A stretch of DNA of 64,000 bases from positions 1 through 64,000 of the forward strand of contig NZ_BOQN01000017.1 in the NCBI RefSeq assembly GCF_018332695.1, written 5' to 3'. The notes below the pieces were generated by a model. It saw only the letters and a list, made by a program, of their open reading frames with translations. It searched no databases and was not told where the DNA came from. Positions 6,902 through 14,941 of the stretch are shown one piece after another. The first letter of the stretch is position 1, and the number at the start of each line of letters is the position of its first letter. Both the position numbers and the translations under genes were made by a program. This stretch comes from Paractinoplanes toevensis (GTDB taxonomy: Bacteria > Actinomycetota > Actinomycetes > Mycobacteriales > Micromonosporaceae).

Positions 6902-9526
6902 ATGAGGCCGATGGCAGGCGGGTCCCCCGACCGCCCGGCCGGCGGGCAGCTGAGCCGGCCGGCGATGGCCGCTGCCGCGGTATTCGTCCTGACCGGGCTG
7001 CTCAGCCTGCTCCCCACGCCGGCCGCCGCGGGCTTCCTGACCGCCTGTTCGGCCGTCTTCGCCGTGGTGATGGTGCGCGCCGTCGTCGCCGGCCGGGCCG
7101 CCGGACCGCGCCTCCGCTCCCTGGCACTGGCCGGTGGTGTCCTGCTCACCGCGGCGGCCGGGGCGGCCAGTGGCGTCGCCGCGCTCGTCGCGCCGCACGT
7201 GCTGGTCGGCGGGGGTGTGCCGCTGCCGGCCGAGATCCCGCTGGTCAGCCTGTTCTTCGTGGCGGCGCTCTACCTTCCGGCGATCCTGCGCCCGCACCAG
7301 CGCCGGGACCTGCTGGCCCGGCTCCGCCTCGGGCTGGACATCCTGGGCATCGCGGCCTGCCTGATCTACCTGCCGTGGCTGTTCCTGTTCACCGCCGACG
7401 TCCGGCGCGGCGCGACGATCACCGCCCTGGTCTTCGGCGCCGGGGCCACCGCGACCGTGGCGGTGGCCGGTGTGCACGCGATCCGGAACCGGGCGGCGCT
7501 GCAATGGTGTGCGCCCGGCGCGGCGCTGTCCCTGGTCGGGCTGGTCGCCCTGGTCGCCGGCCTGGACTTCCCGGGTCATCCGAACGCGCCGATCGCGGCG
7601 GTGGCGGCAGCCCTCGCGATCAATGTGGCCGCCGGGCTGATGTGGTACGGCGCGATCCGGGTCCGCCCGGACGCCGGCCCGGTCCCACCGGCCGGCAGCG
7701 AACCGTCGGCCGGCGTTCCGCTGCTCACCCTGCCGATGCTCGGGGCCGCCCTGGTCACCGTCTACCACCTGATCAACGGCGGCGGGCTGGACGCGGTGTC
7801 GATCGGGCTGGGCACCACCGCGATCACGGCGGTCGCGGCCCGCGAGTGGGTGGCCGCGGTCGCCCTGCGCCGGCACGCCGACCACCTCACCGACCAGGGC
7901 AACCGGCTGCGCAACCTGATGTTCGGGGCCGCCGACGTGGCGATGGTGCTCGACGCCGACCTGGCGGTGCGCTGGCAGTCGCCGGCCGCGGCCCGCCAGT
8001 TCGGGCTCTCCGATCAGGACGTTCTCGGCCGGACGGTGTCGGTGCTGGCGCATCCGGACCAGGCCGACGAGGTGCACGCCTACCTGACCGCGCGGATGGC
8101 CGGGCCGGGCGGCGGGGAATGCCTGCCGGTGCGGCTGCGCGACGGTTTCGGCCGGTGGCGGGCGACCGAGTGGACGACCTCCGGCGCCGACCCGGCCGAA
8201 CCCGGCCACAACCTGGTCGTGCACGTGCGCGACGTCAGCGAGCTGCGCGACCTCGAACAGGCGCTGCGGGTGGCGACCCACCTGGACGGGCAGACCGGCC
8301 TGGTCAATCTCCCGGGCCTGCGCCGCGCCGCCGAGCTGATCCCGGACGCGGGCGCGGTGATCGTCATCGAGCTGGGCGGGCTGACCGCGATCGGCGACGT
8401 GCACGGGTCCGACCTCGCCGAGGTGGTCGTGGTCGAGGCGGCCCGCCGGTTGCGGTCCGGGGTGGGCGGCGCGGACGTGGCGGCCCGGCTGGGTGAGACC
8501 CGGTTCGCGCTGCTGACCCGCTGCGGTGCGGTCCGCGCCCACCTGCTGACCAGCCGGCTGCTCAACGCGCTGACCGCGCCGTACCCGACGGCCGGCACGG
8601 TCTCGCACCTGTCGGCGTGGGCCGGGATGGTCGACTTCGACGCGGCCGACGGCATCGACGAGACTCTCCGCCGAGCGGTGCTCGCGCTGCGCTCGGTGCG
8701 GTCCGGACCGCCCGGCACCGTCGAGTGGTACGACGAGCGGATGGAGGTTCGCCTGCTGCGGCGCTCCACCCTCGAACAGGACCTGCCCGGCGCGGTCACC
8801 CGGGGTGAGCTGGAGCTGAACTTCCAGCCGATCGTCGAGCTGGCGACCGGGCGGCCGGTGGGCGTCGAGGCGCTGCCGTCCTGGCGGCACCCCACTCTCG
8901 GGCCGGTGCCGGCCGCCGAACTGCTCGCGCTGGCCGAGGACCTGGGCCTGCTCCCGCCGGTCGCCGAGTGGGCGCTGCGCTCGTCGGGCCGGCTCCTGGC
9001 CGGCTGGCGGCGGCAGCACGAGTCGCTCTGGCTGGCGCTGGACGTGCGGCCGCGGGCGCTGGCCGACCCGGCCTTCCAGGCGAGCCTGCACAGCGTCCTG
9101 GAGCTCGATCAGATCCCGCCGTCGGCGCTGGTGTTCGAGGTGGCCGAGGTGGACCTCCCGGCCGTCGAGGACCTGCCGGTCCTGCTCGGCCGGCTGCGGG
9201 CGCAGGGCATGCGGACCGCGCTGGACCACTTCGGCGCGGGCCCGACCTCGCTGAGCCGGCTGCGGATCCTGCCGATCGACCTGCTGAAGATCGACCGGGA
9301 GGTGTTCGGGCAGCCGGCCGACGCGATCATGGACGTGACCGTGACCCTCGGCCGGCGGCTGGGCCTCGAGGTGATCGCGCACGGCCTGCGGTCACCGGCC
9401 GATCTCGACACGGTGCGGGCCGCCGGGTGCCGGCTCGGCCAGGGCGACCTGCTCGGCCGGCCGATGCCGGCCGAGCGCCTGGAAGCGCTCCTGGCGGATC
9501 ACCACGACGTACGCCGCCTCAGCTGA
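6902..9526 (+). CDS. Membrane PAS-GGDEF-EAL protein with degenerate catalytic motifs
   Basis: An 874-residue cyclic-di-GMP-type protein. Residues 1-330 hold about eight or nine hydrophobic segments (a membrane sensor region), followed by a PAS-like segment near 335-450, a GGDEF-like domain near 460-610 and an EAL-like domain near 620-870. The GGDEF signature reads LGETRF, so diguanylate cyclase activity is unlikely. In the EAL domain the EAL triad is kept (VGVEALPSW) and so is LLKIDRE, but other metal-binding positions are changed: LDVRP where LSVNLS is usual, ALDHFG where DDFG is usual, and IAHGL where AEGVE is usual. It is therefore more likely a c-di-GMP receptor or scaffold than an enzyme. 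ATG 6911 is an alternative start; neither has a strong ribosome site. Confidence 0.82.
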   Translation: MRPMAGGSPDRPAGGQLSRPAMAAAAVFVLTGLLSLLPTPAAAGFLTACSAVFAVVMVRAVVAGRAAGPRLRSLALAGGVLLTAAAGAASGVAALVAPHVLVGGGVPLPAEIPLVSLFFVAALYLPAILRPHQRRDLLARLRLGLDILGIAACLIYLPWLFLFTADVRRGATITALVFGAGATATVAVAGVHAIRNRAALQWCAPGAALSLVGLVALVAGLDFPGHPNAPIAAVAAALAINVAAGLMWYGAIRVRPDAGPVPPAGSEPSAGVPLLTLPMLGAALVTVYHLINGGGLDAVSIGLGTTAITAVAAREWVAAVALRRHADHLTDQGNRLRNLMFGAADVAMVLDADLAVRWQSPAAARQFGLSDQDVLGRTVSVLAHPDQADEVHAYLTARMAGPGGGECLPVRLRDGFGRWRATEWTTSGADPAEPGHNLVVHVRDVSELRDLEQALRVATHLDGQTGLVNLPGLRRAAELIPDAGAVIVIELGGLTAIGDVHGSDLAEVVVVEAARRLRSGVGGADVAARLGETRFALLTRCGAVRAHLLTSRLLNALTAPYPTAGTVSHLSAWAGMVDFDAADGIDETLRRAVLALRSVRSGPPGTVEWYDERMEVRLLRRSTLEQDLPGAVTRGELELNFQPIVELATGRPVGVEALPSWRHPTLGPVPAAELLALAEDLGLLPPVAEWALRSSGRLLAGWRRQHESLWLALDVRPRALADPAFQASLHSVLELDQIPPSALVFEVAEVDLPAVEDLPVLLGRLRAQGMRTALDHFGAGPTSLSRLRILPIDLLKIDREVFGQPADAIMDVTVTLGRRLGLEVIAHGLRSPADLDTVRAAGCRLGQGDLLGRPMPAERLEALLADHHDVRRLS

Positions 9527-10739
9527 CCAGCCGGCCGATCACGTCCCGGGCGTCGTCCTCGATGCCGTTGATGAACGTCGATCGGCGCCGCCGCAGCATC
9601 GGCAGGCCGAGCGCGAAGAGCCCGGGAGCGTCGACCACCCCGCCCTCGTGACGCAGCCGGCCCTTGCCGTCGAGGACCGGGACGTCGAGCCAGCTGTAGT
9701 CCGGCCGGTAGCCGGTGGCCCAGACGATCGAACCGATCTCGCCGGTCCGCAGGTCGAGCTTCAGCCGCGACGAGGCCGGCACGTCGGTGGGCGGGAACTC
9801 CTCCGGCGGGCCCACCTCGGCCTCCCGCCCGCTCGTGCGGGCCCACTCGTCGAACGTGGCCAGCAGGCGTTTCATCTTCAGGTCGGCGAGCGAGCAGACG
9901 TTGCGCAGGCCGCCGGAGAACAGGGCGACGCCGTCGCGCACCATGGCGAACCGGCCGACCAGCTCGACGCCGAGGCCGGTAAGCGCGTTCAGGTCGAGCG
10001 TGCTGCGCTCGGGCGTGCCGACCAGTTGCGGCGAGGGCAGCTTGCGAGCCCGGCTGAGGTCGTCGACCTCGTCGTAGCGCTGGTCCCACACCCCGGAGGC
10101 GTCCATCCACCAGAGCACGTCGCGCTTGCGGTAGAGGCGCGGCAGCCGCACGTGCTCACCCACCGCGAGGGTCACCGCCCGGCCGGATCGTTGCAGCTCG
10201 GCGGCCAGTTGGACGCCGGTCGCGGACGCACCGACGACCAGCACACCGCCGTCCGGGAGACCGTCGGGACCGCGGTAGTCGAGCGGGGTCACCTGGGTGA
10301 CCGCCGACGGCACCCCGGCGCTCAGGTCGGGCACCGTCGCCAGGTTGCAGGCGCCGCTGGCCAGCACGACCGACCGGCACCGCAGTTCGCCCTGGTCGGT
10401 CGACACGTGGTAGCCGTCGCCGTCGGGCCGCACCGAGGTCACCGTGGTGCGGGTGCGGACCGGGGCCCGGGTGGCGAGGGCGAAGCGCTCGATGAACTCG
10501 ACCACCTCGCCCATCGTCATGTAACCGTCCGGGTCGGGACCGGTGTAGTCCTGCCCGGGCAGCCGGCTCTGCCAGTTGGGCGTGAGCAGCCGCAGGGAGT
10601 CCCAGCGCTCGCGCCGCCACGAGTTGGCCACCTCGCCCCGCTCGAGGACGACGTGGTCGACCGAGCGGTCGCTGAGGAAGTGACTGGCCGCCAGGCCGGC
10701 ATGCCCGGCACCGATGACGACCGTGGAGACGCGTTCTAT
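9519..10739 (-). CDS. FAD/NAD(P)-binding oxidoreductase (flavin monooxygenase-like), unusual start
   Basis: Flavoprotein related to flavin-containing monooxygenases and YUCCA-like enzymes. The first in-frame ATG or GTG is at 10631, but starting there would remove the essential N-terminal FAD-binding strand: VVIGAGHAGLAASHF is encoded in frame at about 10721-10677. The second Rossmann motif, VLVVGASATGVQLAAEL, and the C-terminal ATGY motif (SIVWATGYRPDYSW) are intact. The likely start is the ATA codon at 10739 (reads as M/I-ERVSTVVIGAGHAG) or a CTG at 10757 that overlaps the OsmC stop codon. It lies 14 bases after the OsmC gene on the same strand, and meets the GGDEF-EAL gene tail-to-tail with an 8-base overlap. 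Substrate unknown. Confidence 0.8.
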   Translation of the reverse strand: MERVSTVVIGAGHAGLAASHFLSDRSVDHVVLERGEVANSWRRERWDSLRLLTPNWQSRLPGQDYTGPDPDGYMTMGEVVEFIERFALATRAPVRTRTTVTSVRPDGDGYHVSTDQGELRCRSVVLASGACNLATVPDLSAGVPSAVTQVTPLDYRGPDGLPDGGVLVVGASATGVQLAAELQRSGRAVTLAVGEHVRLPRLYRKRDVLWWMDASGVWDQRYDEVDDLSRARKLPSPQLVGTPERSTLDLNALTGLGVELVGRFAMVRDGVALFSGGLRNVCSLADLKMKRLLATFDEWARTSGREAEVGPPEEFPPTDVPASSRLKLDLRTGEIGSIVWATGYRPDYSWLDVPVLDGKGRLRHEGGVVDAPGLFALGLPMLRRRRSTFINGIEDDARDVIGRLVS

Positions 10740-10753
10740 GGCTCGGCCCCGCC

Positions 10754-11302
10754 TCAGGCCACTTCGACCGTGACGGAGGTCGGGTTGGTCAGCGCGTCGT
10801 AGACGGCCGAGCGCTTCTGCGACTGCGCGACCAGGGCCTCGATCTCCTCCTTCGACGCGTCGGCGTCGATGTTGAAGGTGACCTTGACGTCGTTGAAGCC
10901 GTTGCGGACATCGCTGTCGACACCCAGGATGCCCCGGATGTCGTGGTTGCCCTCAACCGTCGACTCGACCGAGCGCAGCTGGATGCCGCGGTTCTGCGCG
11001 ACCGAGGCGACGCCCGCGGTCAGGCAGCTGGCCAGGCCGACCAGAAGGTATTCGATCGGAGTGATGCCGTGGTCCTCGGCCGCGAACACCTCGGGGTGGT
11101 CGGCGGTGAAGGTGGTCTCGCTCTTGTGCGACTGCTCGGCTCCGAGACCGAAGAAGTTCTTGATGGTCGCGGTGCTGTGCACCCCGTTCTCCCACTTGGC
11201 CGAGGCCTTCCAGGTGAACTGGGCGGCCTCCGGCGCACCCCTGAGGACCTCGCGCGCGTCGAGCAACGCCTGCACGTTGACTCCGTTGTCCACCGTCGTC
11301 AT
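10754..11302 (-). CDS. OsmC/Ohr-family protein
   Basis: A 182-residue OsmC-like protein, a family of cytoplasmic thiol-dependent peroxide or organic hydroperoxide reductases. The core is visible: the N-terminal FTWKASAKWENG strand, the TADHPEVFAAEDHG segment that carries the active-site approach, and the central helix ITPIEYLLVGLASCLTAGVA containing the conserved Cys. A second Cys, as in typical OsmC pairs, is not obvious, so peroxidase activity is uncertain; YhfA-like OsmC proteins are an alternative. ATG 11302 is preceded by an AAAGGGA ribosome site. It is the first gene of a two-gene unit with the flavin oxidoreductase and diverges from metX. Confidence 0.85.
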   Translation of the reverse strand: MTTVDNGVNVQALLDAREVLRGAPEAAQFTWKASAKWENGVHSTATIKNFFGLGAEQSHKSETTFTADHPEVFAAEDHGITPIEYLLVGLASCLTAGVASVAQNRGIQLRSVESTVEGNHDIRGILGVDSDVRNGFNDVKVTFNIDADASKEEIEALVAQSQKRSAVYDALTNPTSVTVEVA

Positions 11303-11384
11303 GATCTATCCCTTTCGTCAGTAATCCTAGTAAACCCATGGGGAATCTCGACAACCATACTGGCCTGCCCAGACGCTGCCTAGT

Positions 11385-11396
11385 TATAGTCCCCGC
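11385..11396 (+). promoter_or_regulatory. Leaderless -10 promoter of metX
   Basis: A consensus-like TATAGT hexamer at 11385-11390 lies six bases before the metX ATG at 11397. There is no purine-rich ribosome site in between. This geometry puts the transcription start on or next to the A of the ATG, the arrangement typical of leaderless mRNAs in actinobacteria. No clear -35 box is seen. Confidence 0.65.
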
Positions 11397-12578
11397 ATGG
11401 CAGGTTCCGTAGGCAGCGTCGACACCCGTTTCCTCGATCTGCCCGCTCCGCTGGCTCTCGACTGCGGGCGCGAGCTGCGCTCGGTCCGGGTCGCCTACGA
11501 GACCTACGGCACCCTGTCGCCGGAGAGAGACAACGTCATCCTCGTCTGCCACGCGCTCAGTGGCGATGCCCATGCGGCCGGTCTTTCGAGCACACCGGCC
11601 GAGGCGGGCACCCGCGACGGGTTCGCGGCGGAGAGCCGCGACGGCGCGGCCGGCAAGGCGCTGGGCTGGTGGGACGGCATGATCGGGCCGGGCAAGGCGT
11701 TCGACACCGACCATTTCTACGTCGTCTCGACCAACCTGCTGGGCGGCTGCCGCGGCACGACCGGGCCGTCCTCGATCAACCCCGAGACCGGCCGGCCGTA
11801 CGGGTCGGACTTCCCGGTCGTCACGGTGGCCGACATGGTCCGGTGCGAGCGGGCGTTCCTCGACGTGCTCGGCATCGAGCGGCTCGCGGCGGTGGCCGGC
11901 GGCTCGCTCGGCGGCATGCAGGCCCTGCAGTGGGCGGTGTCCTACCCCGATCAGGTCGACGCGATCGTGGTGATCGCCTCCACCCATGGCCTGCACCCGC
12001 AGGGGGTGGCCTGGAACTCGATCGCCCGCGAGTCGATCATGCGGGACCCGGCCTGGCAGGACGGGCACTACTACGGCACCGGGAGCACACCGGACGCCGG
12101 TATGGGCGTGGCCCGGATGGTCGGGCACATCACCTATCTCTCCGGGCCGGCCCTCGAGGACCGCTTCGCCCGGCGGCTGCAGTTCGCCGACGACATCCGA
12201 TACACGCTGCGCGAGCCCGAGTTCGAGGTCGAAAGCTACCTGCGATACCAGGCGAACTCGTTCGTGAAACGGTTCGACGCCAACACGTACCTGTATTTGT
12301 CTCGTGCTCTGACGTATTTCGACGTGGCCCGCGGGCACAAGTCCCTCGCCGAGGCGTTCGCCGAGGTCGAGGCACGGACGCTGCTGATCGCGTTCAGTTC
12401 CGACTGGCTCTATCCACCGGCCGCGTCGGCCGAGATCGAGGAGGCGCTCCGGGAGGCCGGCAAGCCGGTCGAGTACCACCTGATCGACGCACCCTACGGA
12501 CACGACTGTTTCCTCCTGGAGGAGGCGCGACAGACACCGATCGTCCGCCGATTCCTGAACGAAGGCGACCATGAGTAA
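11397..12578 (+). CDS. metX: Homoserine O-acetyltransferase
   Basis: MetX, 393 residues, an alpha/beta hydrolase-fold enzyme that transfers acetyl from acetyl-CoA to L-homoserine, the committed step of direct-sulfhydrylation methionine synthesis. Seen: VRVAYETYGTL at the N-terminus, the oxyanion region HALSGDAHA, nucleophile motif AGGSLGGMQALQW (Ser about residue 168), Asp in FSSDWLYPP and His in YGHDCF near the end, so the triad is complete. The start is fixed by the adjacent -10 box, which implies leaderless translation. The stop overlaps the start of the sulfhydrylase gene by 8 bases, so the two steps are made together. Family length and layout are normal. Confidence 0.96.
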   Translation: MAGSVGSVDTRFLDLPAPLALDCGRELRSVRVAYETYGTLSPERDNVILVCHALSGDAHAAGLSSTPAEAGTRDGFAAESRDGAAGKALGWWDGMIGPGKAFDTDHFYVVSTNLLGGCRGTTGPSSINPETGRPYGSDFPVVTVADMVRCERAFLDVLGIERLAAVAGGSLGGMQALQWAVSYPDQVDAIVVIASTHGLHPQGVAWNSIARESIMRDPAWQDGHYYGTGSTPDAGMGVARMVGHITYLSGPALEDRFARRLQFADDIRYTLREPEFEVESYLRYQANSFVKRFDANTYLYLSRALTYFDVARGHKSLAEAFAEVEARTLLIAFSSDWLYPPAASAEIEEALREAGKPVEYHLIDAPYGHDCFLLEEARQTPIVRRFLNEGDHE

Positions 12579-13863
12579 AGAGCACGAATTCGGTTTCGAG
12601 ACCCGCCAGCTGCACGCCGGTCAGCGGCCCGAGCCGAACACCGGCGCCCGCGCGGTGCCGATCTTCCAGACCACCAGTTACGTGTTCGAGGACCCGGAGT
12701 CGGCCGCCGCCTACTTCAACCTCCAGGAGTACGGCAACACCTACTCCCGGATCATGAACCCGACCGTGGCGGTGTTCGAGGAGCGGGTGGCCAACCTGGA
12801 GGGCGGCTCCGGCGGGGTGGCGTTCGCGAGCGGCATCGCGGCCCAGGCGGCGGCGCTGTTCACGCTGCTCGAACCGGGCGATCACGTGGTCGCATCGTCG
12901 GCGCTCTACGGCGGCACCGTCAACCAGCTCAAGCACCTGCTGCGCAAGATGAACGTCGAGCTGACCTGGGTCGACCCGGACGATCCGGAGCTGTGGCGCA
13001 AGGCCGTCAAGGCGAACACGAAGGCGTTCTTCGGCGAGACGATCGGCAACCCCGGCGGCAACGTGCTCGACATCGAGACGATCGCCGGCATCGCGCACGA
13101 ACACGAGCTGCCGCTGATCGTGGACAACACGTTCGCCACGCCCTACCTGTGCCGGCCGATCGAGTGGGGCGCCGACATCGTGATCCACTCGGCGACCAAG
13201 TTCATCGGCGGGCACGGCACCAGCATCGGCGGCGTGGTGGTCGAGGCCGGCACGTTCAACTGGTCCAACGGCCGCTTCCCGGTGGTCGCCGACCCCTCCC
13301 CCGCCTATCACGGCCTGCAGTTCCACGAGACCTTCGGAACGTACGGCTACCTGATGAAGTTGCGCGCCGAGACGCTGCGCGACCTCGGCGGCACCCTCGC
13401 GCCGCTGAACGCGTTCCTGTTCCTGCAGGGCCTGGAGACCCTGTCCCTGCGCATGGAACGGCACGTTTCCAACGCCCTTCGCGTCGCGACCTTCCTCGCC
13501 GAGCACCCGCTGGTCACCCGGGTGGGCTACCCGGGCCTGCCGGACAGCGGCTACCGGCCGCTGGTGGAGAAATACCTGCCGCTCGGGGCCGGCGCGGTGT
13601 TCTCGTTCGACCTCGACGGCGGCCGCGACGCCGGCCAGGACCTCATCCGCGGGGTGACCCTCTGGTCGCACCTGGCCAACATCGGTGACGCCAAGAGCCT
13701 GATCATCCACCCCGCCAGCACGACGCACCGCCAGCTCAGCGAGGAGGAGCTGCGGGCCGCCGGGGTCGGCCCCGGGACGGTACGACTGTCGGTCGGCACC
13801 GAATCGGTGGAGGATCTGATCTGGGACCTCTCCCAGGCACTGGAGAAGGTGGCGGCCAAATGA
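12571..13863 (+). CDS. metY: O-acetylhomoserine sulfhydrylase (PLP-dependent)
   Basis: MetY of the Cys/Met metabolism PLP family, 430 residues. It condenses O-acetylhomoserine with sulfide to homocysteine, using the product of MetX encoded just upstream. Motifs: RQLHAGQ and AVPIFQTTSY at the N-terminus, YSRIMNPT, the cofactor-stacking region SSALYGGT, the Asp-containing VDNTFATPYL, and the PLP lysine in HSATKFIGGHGT (about residue 210). The C-terminal RLSVGTES segment is complete. It overlaps metX by 8 bases and the CoA-binding gene by 4. A cystathionine gamma-synthase role is less likely because of length and the neighbouring MetX. Confidence 0.95.
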   Translation: MSKEHEFGFETRQLHAGQRPEPNTGARAVPIFQTTSYVFEDPESAAAYFNLQEYGNTYSRIMNPTVAVFEERVANLEGGSGGVAFASGIAAQAAALFTLLEPGDHVVASSALYGGTVNQLKHLLRKMNVELTWVDPDDPELWRKAVKANTKAFFGETIGNPGGNVLDIETIAGIAHEHELPLIVDNTFATPYLCRPIEWGADIVIHSATKFIGGHGTSIGGVVVEAGTFNWSNGRFPVVADPSPAYHGLQFHETFGTYGYLMKLRAETLRDLGGTLAPLNAFLFLQGLETLSLRMERHVSNALRVATFLAEHPLVTRVGYPGLPDSGYRPLVEKYLPLGAGAVFSFDLDGGRDAGQDLIRGVTLWSHLANIGDAKSLIIHPASTTHRQLSEEELRAAGVGPGTVRLSVGTESVEDLIWDLSQALEKVAAK

Positions 13864-14348
13864 CCGAGCTCGACCTGGAGCAATATCAGGACGTCACGCA
13901 GATCCAGCGCGTGCTCAACAACGCGAAGACGATCGCGATCGTCGGCCTGTCCAACAACCCGCTGCGGGCGAGCTACTTCGTCGGCTACTACCTGAAGCGG
14001 CACGGTTATCACGTCATCCCGGTCAACCCGCGCGAGCCGGAGATCCTCGGCGAGACCAGCTATCCGAGCCTGCGCGACGTGCCGGTGCCGGTCGACGTGG
14101 TCAACGTGTTCCGCGCGCCGAGCGCCCTGCCGGAGATCGCCCGCGACGCGGTGGCGATCGGGGCGGGCACGCTGTGGTGCCAGTTCGGCGTGATCAACGC
14201 CGAGGGCGCGCGGATCGCCACCGACGGCGGCCTGACCGTGATCATGGACCGCTGCCTCAAGATCGAGCACGCCCGCTACGTGGGCCGCATGCACTGGCTC
14301 GGCTTCAACACCCAGCGCATCACCTCGGTCCGCACCGGCCTCCAGTGA
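13860..14348 (+). CDS. CoA-binding domain protein (YccU-like)
   Basis: A 162-residue single-domain Rossmann protein of the CoA_binding family. The first strand and loop read TIAIVGLSNNPLRASYFVG, followed by KRHGYHVIPVNPREPEILGE and PVPVDVVNVFRAP, the typical pattern of YccU/YneT proteins and of the succinyl-CoA synthetase alpha CoA-binding domain. There is no catalytic domain beyond it. It is third in the metX-metY unit, coupled by ATGA to metY and by GTGA to the cupin gene. Such proteins are common beside metY in actinobacteria, but their function is not established. Confidence 0.85.
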   Translation: MTELDLEQYQDVTQIQRVLNNAKTIAIVGLSNNPLRASYFVGYYLKRHGYHVIPVNPREPEILGETSYPSLRDVPVPVDVVNVFRAPSALPEIARDAVAIGAGTLWCQFGVINAEGARIATDGGLTVIMDRCLKIEHARYVGRMHWLGFNTQRITSVRTGLQ

Positions 14349-14785
14349 ACAAGCGGGGGCAGCGCGAGCCCTTCGTCTGGGAGGGTGGCGAGGTCCTCGC
14401 CTACAAGGAGCAGGACGGCACACACCGGTCGGTGACCCGTCAGGTGCTCAGTGACGCCGAGCACGGCCAGGGCACGTCGCTGCGCTACTTCGAGGTCGGG
14501 CCGGGCGGGCACACCACCCTCGAACGGCACGAGCACACCCACGTGGTCGTGCCGATCCGGGGGCACGGCAGCGCCCTGATCGTCGACCGGATCGTGCCCG
14601 TCGCGCCGCACGACGTCGTGTTCGTGCCGAGCTGGGGCTGGCACCAGTTCCGCGCACCCGACGACCAGCCGTTCGGCTTCCTGTGCGCGGTGGTCGTCGA
14701 CCGCGACCGCCCGGCGCTGCCGACCGCCGAGGAACTCGCCGAGCTGCGCCGCGACCCCGAAATCGCGGCGTTCATCCGCGTCTAG
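14345..14785 (+). CDS. Cupin-domain protein
   Basis: A 146-residue cupin. The metal-binding region is clear: TLERHEHTHVVVPIRGHGSA supplies a conserved His-x-His-x-x-Val pattern, and a second motif near VPSWGWHQFRAP supplies a later His. The start is GTG 14345, overlapping the previous stop codon as GTGA. It ends the metX-metY unit. Substrate is unknown; with one cupin domain and these neighbours it could be a thiol dioxygenase-like or a sensing protein. The 156 bases after it (14786-14941), before the RuBisCO-like gene on the other strand, hold no convincing gene. Confidence 0.8.
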   Translation: MNKRGQREPFVWEGGEVLAYKEQDGTHRSVTRQVLSDAEHGQGTSLRYFEVGPGGHTTLERHEHTHVVVPIRGHGSALIVDRIVPVAPHDVVFVPSWGWHQFRAPDDQPFGFLCAVVVDRDRPALPTAEELAELRRDPEIAAFIRV

Positions 14786-14941
14786 AACGCTTTCGCGATG
14801 AAGGTCACGGCCTTTTTCAGTACGGGCGACAACGTCCACAACCGCACCATCACCCGACCGCCCAGCCCGCGCGACCGACGCGCGACACCGGCACGTGCCG
14901 CGCCTTTCGCGCGATCGGGCCGGCTTCCTCGATACGCTGAG

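Noticed and set aside
6884..9382. Very long minus-strand reading frame
   Set aside because: Antisense shadow of the GGDEF-EAL gene; composition is Arg/Gln/Asp/Val-rich with no motifs.
14786..14941. Short minus-strand peptide (ending VTFIAKAF) between cupin and RuBisCO-like genes
   Set aside because: It reads as a basic, amphipathic peptide of about 22-35 residues, but lacks a ribosome site and any recognisable homologue pattern. Not listed as a gene.
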